Assembly (NCBI RefSeq): GCF_014644315.1
Contig: NZ_BMKL01000001.1
Coordinates: 2,658,681-2,722,680 of the forward strand
Reading direction: 5' to 3'
Length of the DNA: 64,000 nt
From: Tsuneonella deserti
GTDB taxonomy: Bacteria > Pseudomonadota > Alphaproteobacteria > Sphingomonadales > Sphingomonadaceae
Shown here piece by piece: positions 55,033 through 63,080 of this stretch. The notes under the pieces were generated by a model. That model was given only the letters and a program-made list of their open reading frames with translations. It was not told the origin of the DNA and did not search any database. The position numbers and the translations under genes were made by a program. Within the stretch, counting starts at the first letter, position 1. Each line of letters opens with the position of its first letter.

Positions 55033-55683
55033 ATGAAATCTAGCAAAGGAAATATCACGCCTCTTCCGGACGCTTCCCAGCGAACGCGCGCGCTCGAACT
55101 GCTCGAAGCGCGAGGCCTCATGCGCTTCAAGGATTTCACCGCGGAAGGCATTGCTCCGGAGACGCTTGCGCGGCTCGTGCGGGCGCAAGACGTCGAGCGA
55201 CCGGCTCGGGGCCTCTACCAGCTCCCCGACGTTGCCGCCGGCGCGGCACATGTGCTGGCGGAGGCTTCGGCGCTCGTTCCGAAGGGAATCGTCTGTCTGA
55301 CGTCCGCTCTGCAATATCACGGTATCACGCTCCAGATGCCGTCAGCCGTCTGGATGGCGATCGACCGGACGGCCTGGCGGCCAAGGACCGACTATCCGCC
55401 GATCCGGTTCGTTCGATTCAGCGGACACGCCCTCACGGATTCGATCGAGCAGCACCGGATTGAAGGCATCGACGTGCGGATTACGGCGCCGGCGCGGACA
55501 ATTGTCGACTGTTTCCGCTATCGCAACAAGGTTGGAATCGACGTGGCGATGGAAGGGCTGCGAGAGGGACTGCGCAGCCGAAAGGCAACGCCCGACCAGC
55601 TTTGGGACTACGCGAGGACGACTCGGAGTTGGTCGGTCATCAGGCCCTATCTCGAAGCAACGGTGGCGAGCCATGACGCGTGA
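55033..55683 (+). CDS. AbiEi-type antitoxin-domain protein, unlinked copy
   Basis: A 216-residue protein with a winged-helix start (TRALELLEARGLMRFKDFTAEGIAPETLARLV), the AbiEi stretch RPARGLYQLPD, and CLTSALQYHGI plus a C-terminal domain with APARTIVDCFRYRNKVG. It resembles type IV AbiEi antitoxins. It is convergent with the AbiEii toxin gene (18 bases apart), not in its operon, so it may guard against another toxin or be a regulator. The upstream 90 bases are AT-rich, with no Shine-Dalgarno at ATG 55033, which may mean a leaderless or foreign gene. Confidence 0.78.
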   Translation: MKSSKGNITPLPDASQRTRALELLEARGLMRFKDFTAEGIAPETLARLVRAQDVERPARGLYQLPDVAAGAAHVLAEASALVPKGIVCLTSALQYHGITLQMPSAVWMAIDRTAWRPRTDYPPIRFVRFSGHALTDSIEQHRIEGIDVRITAPARTIVDCFRYRNKVGIDVAMEGLREGLRSRKATPDQLWDYARTTRSWSVIRPYLEATVASHDA

Positions 55684-55701
55684 GGCGGGGAAAAACGCTG
55701 G

Positions 55702-56757
55702 TCAATCTCTAGCGTGCATCCCGTTCAGCCTCGATTGTAGCGCGGCAATACTCTCGATCACGGCGTCGAAATCTGGCGGCGCGCCGAAGATCATGGTGCT
55801 CATTGCCGAGTAATCGCGTCGCAGGTCGTCAAACATGGCTCCTTCGGGGCAGAGCGCAAAATTGGGTGCGACCGCAGATGCGAGATCGAAATCGGGCCTG
55901 TTGAAGAACATGCGGGCATGCGCGACGCAGTCGGCGCCCATTTCGGGATTGGCGAGCGCCTTCTCGCCGACCTCGGAGGTCATGAGCATGTGGATGTCGT
56001 AATAGTGGCGGGATACACGGTGGCCGCCGCCGCGCAGTTCGCCGCGAATGTCGAACCAGCTGCGCAAGCCGTGCAGGATCACCACCTTGTCCCAGAAGGT
56101 CCGCTCGGCATCGACGATCGTCACGTTCGGCACGGCAAGGTCGAGGTCGGGGGCATCCTCGTCGACGTAGGGCCGGATGGAATGGGCTGAGTTGGGGTCG
56201 AGCGCAGATTTGGCGCCGGATTCGATCTTCACCGCCTTGTCTATGTAGCCATCGGCGGGCGTGGCCGTCGGATAGTAGACCAGCAGCGTCTGGCTATCCC
56301 CGTCATGCGGCACGATACGGAGCCGGTCGGCGGGCAGGCCGGTGCGCTCGGCCGTCGCGGCCGCGATCGCTGACAGCTGCTCCAGCAGCGGGCCATTGAT
56401 GTAGACTTCGCATGCTGCCTTGATGGCATCGAGTGCCGCCTCGCGCTTTTTGCGGCTGAGCGCCTGGAGCTCCCCGATGCTCGCGGCTTCGCCGAGATCG
56501 TCGCGAAATACCGTGACGTCGATGTCCTCGGAGAAGCGTCGGATCAGACCGAAGCCCTTAGACAGCGAAGTACCGCCTTTGAACAGCAGCCTCGGGCCTT
56601 CGGGAAGGCCATTGAATAGTGCGTCTAGCGTCCAGCAGACCCAGAAGTCCTTCTCGACGTTTTGCGGTGTCGTACCGAGGCGCAGCGCGGTCGCTGTGAA
56701 GAGACCCGACCGCGTGTCCTCATTCGCGGACAGGATCGCATCGTAATTGGAATTCAT
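55702..56757 (-). CDS. AbiEii/AbiGii-type nucleotidyltransferase toxin
   Basis: A 351-residue protein with the AbiEii core: VEKDFWVCWTLDALF, the nucleotidyltransferase motif FKGGTSLSKGFGLIRRFSEDIDVTVF (Gly-Gly-x-Ser/Leu then D-x-D; given in part) and a late FWDKVVILHGLR. AbiE toxins are growth-arresting NTP transferases of type IV toxin-antitoxin systems that also give phage abortive infection. It overlaps the antitoxin gene by four bases (ATGA). Toxin-antitoxin here probably stabilises the mobile element and may defend against phage. Confidence 0.88.
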   Translation of the reverse strand: MNSNYDAILSANEDTRSGLFTATALRLGTTPQNVEKDFWVCWTLDALFNGLPEGPRLLFKGGTSLSKGFGLIRRFSEDIDVTVFRDDLGEAASIGELQALSRKKREAALDAIKAACEVYINGPLLEQLSAIAAATAERTGLPADRLRIVPHDGDSQTLLVYYPTATPADGYIDKAVKIESGAKSALDPNSAHSIRPYVDEDAPDLDLAVPNVTIVDAERTFWDKVVILHGLRSWFDIRGELRGGGHRVSRHYYDIHMLMTSEVGEKALANPEMGADCVAHARMFFNRPDFDLASAVAPNFALCPEGAMFDDLRRDYSAMSTMIFGAPPDFDAVIESIAALQSRLNGMHARD

Positions 56758-57407
56758 GCAGCTTCGGACTCGGCGGCCAGGAGAGCTCTCAGATAATCCT
56801 GCATCCACGCCGGCAACGCCGACATGCCGTCGCGCAGGTCTTCGCGCAAGCACTTACCTTCGGGCTCCCGCGAGAGCATCTGGCGGAGCTTGCGACGGAT
56901 CGCCTGGCCCTCTTCCGGGTCGGCCGTGGTATCGCGCAGCCAGTGGAGCGCCTGGACGATCCGCATCGCCGGGCGGCCTGCCCAAAAGAGCTTGCTGGCG
57001 GCTGTGGGTCGGAAACTGATGTCGAGATTGCCGAGACGGACCGGCTTCAATCGAGAGTCGGTGTGGACGATGATCTTGGCGGGCACGGCATTGGTCAGTC
57101 CGAGATCGTTGGCGGCGGTCATGCCGTCAACCAAGACCCGGATCTGGTCTCGGCGGGCGATCGCTTCGACCACTTGGCGGGGATCCGGGGGATTGGGCGC
57201 CTTGGTGAGGCTGTTGAAGTCGGGCTTGTCGTAGAGACCCCGGTCGATCCGGCGCAGCGTGTCGGCGGCGACAAGACGTTGGAGAACCTTGTCGATCGCA
57301 TCGCGCGTGCCGAGGTCGAGGAAGTCTGCCGGCGTCCAAACAGTGCGTGGTGCGGCACCGCCGATCCGCTCAAGGACACAGTTCTTCAGGTCTACCGAGT
57401 CGGTCAT
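56754..57407 (-). CDS. DUF6088/AbiEi-type antitoxin
   Basis: A 217-residue protein heading the toxin operon. A winged-helix N-terminus (DLKNCVLERIGG, TPADFLDLGTRDAIDKVLQRL, LRRIDRGLYDKP) and a C-terminal domain (VDGMTAANDLGLTNAVPAKI; RPAMRIVQALHWLRD) match DUF6088 antitoxins that pair with AbiEii toxins. Antitoxins of this group repress their own promoter; two palindromes upstream fit that. Its ATG directly follows the nearer palindrome. Confidence 0.85.
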   Translation of the reverse strand: MTDSVDLKNCVLERIGGAAPRTVWTPADFLDLGTRDAIDKVLQRLVAADTLRRIDRGLYDKPDFNSLTKAPNPPDPRQVVEAIARRDQIRVLVDGMTAANDLGLTNAVPAKIIVHTDSRLKPVRLGNLDISFRPTAASKLFWAGRPAMRIVQALHWLRDTTADPEEGQAIRRKLRQMLSREPEGKCLREDLRDGMSALPAWMQDYLRALLAAESEAA

Positions 57408-57480
57408 GTCCGAAATTTGTATATGTTTTTCGGACAAAAAGCAAGTTGCACTGTCCGAAATTTGTAGCCATTTTTCGGAC
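57408..57480 (-). promoter_or_regulatory. Duplicated palindromic operators and promoter of the AbiE operon
   Basis: Two 28-base units (57408-57435 and 57453-57480, 45 bases apart) each have perfect 7-base arms GTCCGAA/TTCGGAC, the same next six bases (ATTTGT) and a T-rich centre. The near unit touches the ATG and contains TATACA (57418-57423, minus strand), a likely -10, with TTGCTT (57439-57444) 15 bases upstream as -35. Thus the operator covers the core promoter. In streptococcal AbiE two inverted repeats likewise bind the antitoxin cooperatively. Confidence 0.78.
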
Positions 57481-57498
57481 CACGACAGCGTGAGGTCG

Positions 57499-57873
57499 TT
57501 ACGCCGCACGATTTCGAAACAGTTCCAGGCCTTCCGCCAGATCCTGGCCCGACACCGGCTTGGCGATCGTGGCAAGCGTCAGAGACGGGTATTCGGCGGC
57601 AAGCGTGGCCTGGCCGGTCACGAAGATACTCGGGACGCCGCGCTCCTTCAGCCATGCGGCCGCCGCCGGCCCCGTGCGTCCATCGGTGAGGTCGATGTCC
57701 ACCAGCGCTCCGTCGATCTCGAACGAATCGAACTCCTCCTTCAACTCGGTGAAGCTGCACAGAGAGCCGACAAAGACATGGCCGAGCTCTTCGATCAACG
57801 CTTCGACATGAAACGCGATCAATTGGTTGTCTTCGAGATAAAGGATGCGAAGCGGCGGCGAGTGCGAATTCAT
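57499..57873 (-). CDS. Single-domain response regulator
   Basis: A 124-residue receiver with no output domain: acidic pocket Glu14/Asp15 (YLEDNQ), phospho-acceptor Asp59 (LVDIDL), Thr86 (FVTG) and Lys105 (IAKP). It is the last gene of the kaiC-kinase-receiver operon, 31 bases after the HWE kinase, its likely phosphodonor. With no DNA-binding domain it should act by protein contact, for example on the KaiC-like ATPase or another partner. Confidence 0.9.
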   Translation of the reverse strand: MNSHSPPLRILYLEDNQLIAFHVEALIEELGHVFVGSLCSFTELKEEFDSFEIDGALVDIDLTDGRTGPAAAAWLKERGVPSIFVTGQATLAAEYPSLTLATIAKPVSGQDLAEGLELFRNRAA

Positions 57874-57904
57874 TGCTCGAAAATCGTCTTGAGGCGTCCA
57901 AGTT

Positions 57905-58933
57905 TCAGCGGATTCGAAAAAATGGTCCGGTGATAGTGCAGCGCAGCCCCTGCGGGTCGAACACGATCTCGGGTGGAGCGCCGAACAGGCCGCGTATGGC
58001 GGAACGAATATAGCGTGTGCCGTAGCCGGGCGCCGACGGCTCGACGACCGGCGGACCGCCGCTCTCTACCCATCTGATCGTCAGCATGGGTTCGCTGTCC
58101 GACGATAGCTCCCACTCAACCCGCACCCGTCCTTCGGGGCAGGACAGTGCGCCGTACTTGAGGGCGTTGGTGGCGAGCTCGTGCAGGCACAGTGCGAGCG
58201 TGGTTCCGGCGTTGTGGCGTATCTCGATGGCCGGCCCGTGGGCGGTCACGCGGTCCTTGCCGGCAATCCGATAGGGCCTGAAGGTGCGCTCGACGACCTT
58301 GGCGAAATCGATGGTTTCGCTGCCGGCTTCGAAGACGGCGGAGTGGACGTTCGACAGCGCCATGAGCCGTCCGGAGAAATCTTCGACGAATTGGTCGAGC
58401 GAGGTGGTGTTCCGGCGCGTCATGTCGAACATCGCCCGGACGCTGGCGAGGATATTCTTCACCCGGTGGTTGAGCTCGTGGCGGAGTTCGACCTCGCGCT
58501 CGATATGGTCCCTCACGTCTCTCTGGCGGAAGCGGGACAGGAGCGCCGATTGCACGCCGCTGAGCAGCTCCAGCGTTGCTACGGGCCGCTGGTAGAAGAT
58601 CTGGCGCGACCTCGGCCACGCGGCGCTCAACTCCGAACGGATGCGAGCGTGCGGCGCGGCGCGGTCGAGAAGGACGATGATCGGCATCTCGGCCCAAGCC
58701 GGTTGGTCCGCAAGATGCCGGGCAATAACCTCCAGTGCGGCCGGATCGAGCGCCTCGTGCGTGACGACCAGCATGCCCGGCCCTTCGGCAAGCCGGGTCG
58801 CCAATTCCTTGGAATCGGCAGCCTGCCTGACGGTGACGTCGTGCTCGACGAGCAGCGTTCTCAGATAGTCGGCGTCTCGGCGATACGGCGCAAGGACCAG
58901 CACCCAGTCGAGCGTGCGGTCGCTTCCCGGCAT
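57905..58933 (-). CDS. HWE-family histidine kinase with N-terminal receiver-like domain
   Basis: A 342-residue soluble kinase. Residues about 10-130 resemble a receiver or pseudo-receiver (VLVLAPYRRDADYLRTLL; PIIVLLDRAAP; YQRPVATLELL) but lack a clear phospho-acceptor Asp. Then the HWE dimerisation helix with phospho-His156 (RHELNHRVKNILASVRAM), N-box His251 (LHELATNALKYG), W288-x-E290 (RWVESGGP) and G box (YGTRYIRSAI). No membrane segment, so it senses a cytoplasmic cue, perhaps through the KaiC-like protein four bases upstream. Confidence 0.9.
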   Translation of the reverse strand: MPGSDRTLDWVLVLAPYRRDADYLRTLLVEHDVTVRQAADSKELATRLAEGPGMLVVTHEALDPAALEVIARHLADQPAWAEMPIIVLLDRAAPHARIRSELSAAWPRSRQIFYQRPVATLELLSGVQSALLSRFRQRDVRDHIEREVELRHELNHRVKNILASVRAMFDMTRRNTTSLDQFVEDFSGRLMALSNVHSAVFEAGSETIDFAKVVERTFRPYRIAGKDRVTAHGPAIEIRHNAGTTLALCLHELATNALKYGALSCPEGRVRVEWELSSDSEPMLTIRWVESGGPPVVEPSAPGYGTRYIRSAIRGLFGAPPEIVFDPQGLRCTITGPFFRIR

Positions 58934-58937
58934 CGCC

Positions 58938-60377
58938 TCACGCTTCGGGGAGCGGATTGTAGGGGATCACGCTGACGCCGGAGCTTTCGATGAAGAGCTC
59001 GCGCACGTCGAGGTCGTGCGGCCCATGCCGCTTTTTCACCACCGTGATGTTGCGGCGCAGCCGGCCTTCGTGCTCGACGATGCGCAGCAGCAGCACCGTA
59101 TCGCCGAGGAAGCTCACGTCGACGTCGATGCCGACGTCCTGGCCGAGCAGGCCGTGCTGCGCGACGATCAGGATCGTGAGCACGCCGGCGCGGGCCAGAT
59201 ACTTGAGCAGCGACTGGATGTCGCGCACCGCCTTTTCGCGATGGGGCAGCGAATTGATGTAGCCGGTGAAGCTGTCGATCACCACCACGCGGACCTTCTC
59301 GCCGGTTACCGCCTGCTCGACGATCTGGCCGAACTCGCCGGGCGATATCTCGTTCGGGTTGAAGTCGCGAATGATCAGCTGGCCGTCCTCGTAGAACTGG
59401 CGCAGCTGCATGCCGAGGCCCTCGGAACGCCGGAAGAAGGTCTCGAGCCGCTCTTCAAACAGGAACAGGGCGACGCTCTCGCCGCGCTGGAGCGCCGCGG
59501 TTGCGTAGAGCGAGGCCATGGTGGACTTGCCGGTGCCCGACTGGCCGATGACCAGCGTCGTCGTCCCGGATTCCTGGCCGCCGCCGAACATCTCGTCGAG
59601 GGCATCGACGCCGGACTTGATAAGCTGCGGCTTGACCGTCTCGGCAGCGGTGCCCGGAACGACCCGGGGGAACACGACGACGCCCTCGCCTTCGCGGATG
59701 GCCATGTCGTGATAGCCGTCCACCACGGGCACGCCGCGCATCTTGCTCACCTCGATGCGGCGGCGGACCGGGCCATATTCGTCGATCGACTTGTTGAGGC
59801 AGATGACGCCGTGCGCCACGCCTTCAACTTCCTCGCCGGCATGCTGGGCGTCGCGGACCTGCGTATCGAGCAGGAGCGCGACGACATTGCGCTTGGCGAG
59901 GAAGGCCTTGAACGCGATCAGTTCGCGGCGGAAGCGCGGCGTGTCGCCGGTGATCAGGCGGATTTCGAGAAGCGAGTCGTAGACCAGGCGGCTCGGCTTG
60001 TGCTCCTTAATCGCGTCTTCGATCGCCTTGCGCGTCTCGTCGAGACGCAGCTCGGCGGTCTGGAAAATGGTCTGGTCGGCGGCGCTGTTGACCGCGTCCG
60101 ACGCGGACAATTCCTCGACGCGGATTCCGTCCAGTGTCCAGCCGTGGGAGACGGCGATCGCTTCGAGCTCGGCCCTGGTTTGCGAGAGACTGACATAGAT
60201 GCAGCGCTCGCCGGCGGCCACGCCGGCACGCAGGAACTGGAGTGCCGCGGTCGTCTTGCCCGACCCCGGCGCGCCTTGAATGATGTAGAGGTTGGAGGCC
60301 GGCAATCCGCCGCGCAGGATTTCATCGAGTCCTTCGATGCCCGAGTTCACTATCGCCTGCTTCTTGCGACCAGCCAC
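58938..60377 (-). CDS. KaiC-like double RecA-domain ATPase
   Basis: A 479-residue KaiC-family protein with two RecA domains. Domain I: Walker A GAPGSGKTT (35-43), but the catalytic Glu-Glu of KaiC is replaced by Ser-Gln (SLSQTR, 65-66). Domain II: Walker A GQSGTGKST (278-286) and Glu-Glu retained (308-309). Of the clock phosphosites only the Ser is kept (VSFLGDT, Ser422; the Thr is Phe). So domain II may hydrolyse ATP while domain I is weakened. No kaiA or kaiB is near. GTG at 60377 has GAGAGG six bases upstream; GTG 60383 is too close to it. Operon head with kinase and receiver. Confidence 0.9.
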   Translation of the reverse strand: MAGRKKQAIVNSGIEGLDEILRGGLPASNLYIIQGAPGSGKTTAALQFLRAGVAAGERCIYVSLSQTRAELEAIAVSHGWTLDGIRVEELSASDAVNSAADQTIFQTAELRLDETRKAIEDAIKEHKPSRLVYDSLLEIRLITGDTPRFRRELIAFKAFLAKRNVVALLLDTQVRDAQHAGEEVEGVAHGVICLNKSIDEYGPVRRRIEVSKMRGVPVVDGYHDMAIREGEGVVVFPRVVPGTAAETVKPQLIKSGVDALDEMFGGGQESGTTTLVIGQSGTGKSTMASLYATAALQRGESVALFLFEERLETFFRRSEGLGMQLRQFYEDGQLIIRDFNPNEISPGEFGQIVEQAVTGEKVRVVVIDSFTGYINSLPHREKAVRDIQSLLKYLARAGVLTILIVAQHGLLGQDVGIDVDVSFLGDTVLLLRIVEHEGRLRRNITVVKKRHGPHDLDVRELFIESSGVSVIPYNPLPEA

Positions 60378-60567
60378 ATCCACCTCTCGATTTATGACGA
60401 TCCCGCCCGCCGTGTGCCGCCGGGGCGAACCGTGTCGAATTCGGTCGTCGTTGCGCGATGAGGGCTGGCTGCGGCATCGCCCGACCTGCCTTGCTCATCG
60501 CGCATGGCGATACACAGGTACGATGGCGGTCAGTGTTCGATAGCCGACACAACGCAGCGGCGGCCAA
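60378..60567. other. Intergenic region upstream of the KaiC-like operon
   Basis: 190 bases with no gene. It must carry the promoter of the kaiC-kinase-receiver operon on the minus strand. GAGAGG near 60384-60389 is the ribosome site. No strong -35/-10 pair or terminator could be assigned by eye. Confidence 0.5.
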
Positions 60568-60774
60568 TTAAACACCGGTCAGGGCCCTAAGGCTCCTGAA
60601 CGGAATGAGGGTGCACCGGCCCACTTTCACCGTCTCGAGGTCGCCCGACTGGATCAGCTCGTACAATCTCGACCGGCTGATCCCGGTGAGCTGGACAGCC
60701 GTCGAAATCCGCACCGTCAGCGGTTCGATCGCGGGCTGCTCGGCGCCTGCCTCGCTGCGGCCGGCCATGGTCAT
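60568..60774 (-). CDS. Small helix-turn-helix (excisionase/MerR-like) protein
   Basis: A 68-residue protein: VRISTAVQLTGISRSRLYELIQSGDLETVKVGRCTLIPFRSL, here given by its key parts, is the winged helix-turn-helix of AlpA/excisionase-type proteins. It overlaps the DUF2274 gene by four bases. Such proteins on integrative elements act as excision directionality factors or local regulators; it might use the phased sites near the integrase. Confidence 0.8.
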   Translation of the reverse strand: MTMAGRSEAGAEQPAIEPLTVRISTAVQLTGISRSRLYELIQSGDLETVKVGRCTLIPFRSLRALTGV

Positions 60775-60986
60775 GGCCTTCCGCGACCGCGGGAAAAGGC
60801 GCGGTCGTTTTCGAGGAAGCAGGCGAGTATCGCCGGAATGAGCTCGGCGACCGGCTCCTCCTTTCCATAGGCCTCCCGATACGCGGCCGCGTAGGCGCCG
60901 AGGGCAGAAGCGAGATCGGGCGTGATCGTGATGCTGAGCTTGATCGGCGTTCGATCGGGCAGCTGCGGAAGCTTCAGCTCGGGCAT
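60771..60986 (-). CDS. DUF2274 protein
   Basis: A 71-residue protein (MPELKLPQLPDRTPIKLSI; AYAAAYREAYGKEE; LIPAILACFLENDRAF) of the DUF2274 family, almost always next to trbI in alphaproteobacterial conjugation clusters. The N-terminal part looks like a ribbon-helix-helix fold. AGGAGG six bases before ATG 60986 favours this start over 60992. Ten bases separate it from the trbI stop. Confidence 0.85.
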   Translation of the reverse strand: MPELKLPQLPDRTPIKLSITITPDLASALGAYAAAYREAYGKEEPVAELIPAILACFLENDRAFSRGRGRP

Positions 60987-60996
60987 TTTCATCCTC

Positions 60997-62223
60997 CTAT
61001 TCGTTCCAGGGTTCCAGGATGAGGTCGCGGTGCACGATCAGGCGGATCGGCGTGCCGGGGCGGATCGTGATCGTCGGCTGGATGTTGAGGTTGCGCGTGG
61101 TGAGCTGGTCGCCGGCGCGCGCACCGTTCTGCTGCGTCGACTCCCGGATCGCCTGCACGAGGTCGCTTTCGCCGGTGAATGTCAGGTTCGAGCCGACCCC
61201 GAGCAGGGTCGAGAGCGCCACGCCCTTGAGAAGCGACCAGGTGTGGAAGTCGACCTTATCGGCGACGCCGGCATAGCCTGCCGCATCGCTTGCCGGCACG
61301 TTATCGATCCGCAGCGACCGGCCGTCGGGAAAGACGATCCGTTGCCAGACGAGGAGCGCGCGCGTCTGACCGAAGGCCACCACGCTGTCATAGCTTCCGA
61401 TCAGGCGCGTCCCCTGCGGGATCAGCAAGACGCGTCCGGTCTGGCTGTCGAAGACGCGCTCGGTGACCTGCGCGATGACCAGTCCGGGCAGATCCGACCT
61501 CAGGCCGGTGATGAGGCTCGCGGGGATGACGTGGCCCGCGGACAGCAGGTGGGGCGAAGCAGCCGCCTGCACGCCGTGCGGATTGACGTCGCCGCCCCGA
61601 TCGAGCCCGGCCATGAAATCGGCCTTCCGGGCCTGCGCATTCGGATCGCGCTGGGGATCGAGCGCCAGTCGCGAACTCGCCGTCGGCGCTTCGGGAGCGT
61701 CGGCAACGGGCGCGGCAGCAGGAGCAGAATTTGGTGCGCTCGTCTGGACCAGTACGCCGGACTCGCGCGCGCTTCGCGCTTGCGCCGCGATCCGTTCGCG
61801 CTCCGCCTGCGCGGCTTGCTCTCGCTGGCTCAACACGTCTGACGGTGGGGCGCCCGGGCCCTGCTCGGCCATCGCGCGTTGGTGCTCGAGGATTGGGCGC
61901 CCGAGGTCGCCGGGAAGCGGCGGGCCGAGTTTTGGCGCCTCGGCATAGCTGGAGGGCAGCGCGCCAAGCGTATCAGCCGGCGGCCGCGCCGGCTCGCTGG
62001 CGTTGTCGTCGTTGGCGACGAGCTGGAAGGTTCGCGGCTTCAATGCCACCCAGGCCGCCGCCACGATGCCGACGACGGCGATCGCCGTCAGGGCCACGAT
62101 CACGCTTCGCTTGAAGCGCACGACACGGCCCGGCCGCGCGCGAAGGACGAGCGTTTCAGGATCGACCTTGGCGCTCTGCGCGGGCTCGCCCGTCACGCCA
62201 CCGGATACGGGCGCCTCTGTCAT
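60997..62223 (-). CDS. trbI: Conjugal transfer protein TrbI (VirB10-like)
   Basis: A 408-residue protein: short cytoplasmic N-terminus, one transmembrane helix (SVIVALTAIAVVGIVAAAWVA, near 40-60; one residue trimmed here by wording), a Pro/Ala-rich periplasmic linker and the conserved C-terminal VirB10 barrel (HVIPASLITGLRSDLPG; IPQGTRLIGSYDS; GDQLTTRNLNIQPT). It links inner and outer membranes in the type IV secretion channel. It overlaps trbG by four bases. Confidence 0.93.
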   Translation of the reverse strand: MTEAPVSGGVTGEPAQSAKVDPETLVLRARPGRVVRFKRSVIVALTAIAVVGIVAAAWVALKPRTFQLVANDDNASEPARPPADTLGALPSSYAEAPKLGPPLPGDLGRPILEHQRAMAEQGPGAPPSDVLSQREQAAQAERERIAAQARSARESGVLVQTSAPNSAPAAAPVADAPEAPTASSRLALDPQRDPNAQARKADFMAGLDRGGDVNPHGVQAAASPHLLSAGHVIPASLITGLRSDLPGLVIAQVTERVFDSQTGRVLLIPQGTRLIGSYDSVVAFGQTRALLVWQRIVFPDGRSLRIDNVPASDAAGYAGVADKVDFHTWSLLKGVALSTLLGVGSNLTFTGESDLVQAIRESTQQNGARAGDQLTTRNLNIQPTITIRPGTPIRLIVHRDLILEPWNE

Positions 62224-63080
62224 GACCGCCTCCGCCCATCGGTTCCGCGGACGATCCGAACGACATCCTGGCGCTTGGCGCCAAGCCGCAACTCGGCCCG
62301 GTCGAACAGTCGGTCGACGATGTAGAAGCGGCCCTGCACGCGGTAATTGACCAGGCTCGCCTTTCCTTCGCGGTCGACCAGGAAGAGCGGCGGCGCTTCT
62401 CCGACGGCGAGCGAGGCCGGAAATTCGATGTAGGTTTGCCGGCCGTCGTCGAAGGCGCGCAGCGGCTTCCAGCTTGGGTCGTCGCCGGTGATGCGATAGG
62501 CGAAATTGAGCTTCTCGATCTCGAGGCCGGCAGCCAGCGGGGTCGCGGTCTGTGTCGGCGTGCCCGTCCGGTCGAGGGCGAGCAGCGCGTCCTGCGGATA
62601 GGTCCAGGAGAGCGCCGCCATGGCCGGTCCGGCCGAGCTGCTTAAGCTGAGATGATAGGTTCGCCGGTCGGTGGTGACGACGAGATTGGTCGAGAGGCCG
62701 GCAGAGAAGGGTTTGACGAGGACGTGAACCCGTCGCCCGGCACCGGAGCCGCTGGTGGTGTCGCCGATGACCCAGCGGACTGTGTCTCCGCTGGCAACGG
62801 AAACGAGCGCCTCCCCGGCCTGCAAGGCGATGTCGGTGACGCGCCCCGGCGCGGTGTAGACGCGGTAGAGGGCGCCCTCGGCATAGGCGAACACGGCTGC
62901 GCCATTGACGAAGTCGCCTTGCGACGGCTCGATGGTCGCCGCGCGGTTGGCCGCGTGCACGGCATCTGCCCGCTGCGCTGCGCTGCGCGTCGCATCCGCG
63001 GCCGAGCCCGGCGAGGCGGCGATCATTGCAGTGACGGCAGCCAGGGAGGCGAGCTGCCTTGGGAAGGACAAGAACGTCAT
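62220..63080 (-). CDS. trbG: Conjugal transfer protein TrbG (VirB9-like)
   Basis: A 286-residue periplasmic protein with a signal peptide (MTFLSFPRQLASLAAVTAM to GSAAD). VirB9-type segments: YAEGALYRVYTAPGRVTDI, GDTVRWVIGDTTSG, FAYRITGDDPSWKPLRAFDDGRQTYIEFP (in part). It forms the outer-membrane core complex with VirB7/VirB10. Its start overlaps the trbF stop by ATGA. Confidence 0.93.
   Translation of the reverse strand: MTFLSFPRQLASLAAVTAMIAASPGSAADATRSAAQRADAVHAANRAATIEPSQGDFVNGAAVFAYAEGALYRVYTAPGRVTDIALQAGEALVSVASGDTVRWVIGDTTSGSGAGRRVHVLVKPFSAGLSTNLVVTTDRRTYHLSLSSSAGPAMAALSWTYPQDALLALDRTGTPTQTATPLAAGLEIEKLNFAYRITGDDPSWKPLRAFDDGRQTYIEFPASLAVGEAPPLFLVDREGKASLVNYRVQGRFYIVDRLFDRAELRLGAKRQDVVRIVRGTDGRRRS

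Noticed and set aside
58938..60383. A circadian clock KaiC
   Set aside because: No kaiA/kaiB nearby, one phosphosite is Phe, and the first domain lacks the catalytic Glu pair.
58914..60461. A 515-codon open frame opposite the KaiC-like gene
   Set aside because: Antisense shadow; no recognisable motif.
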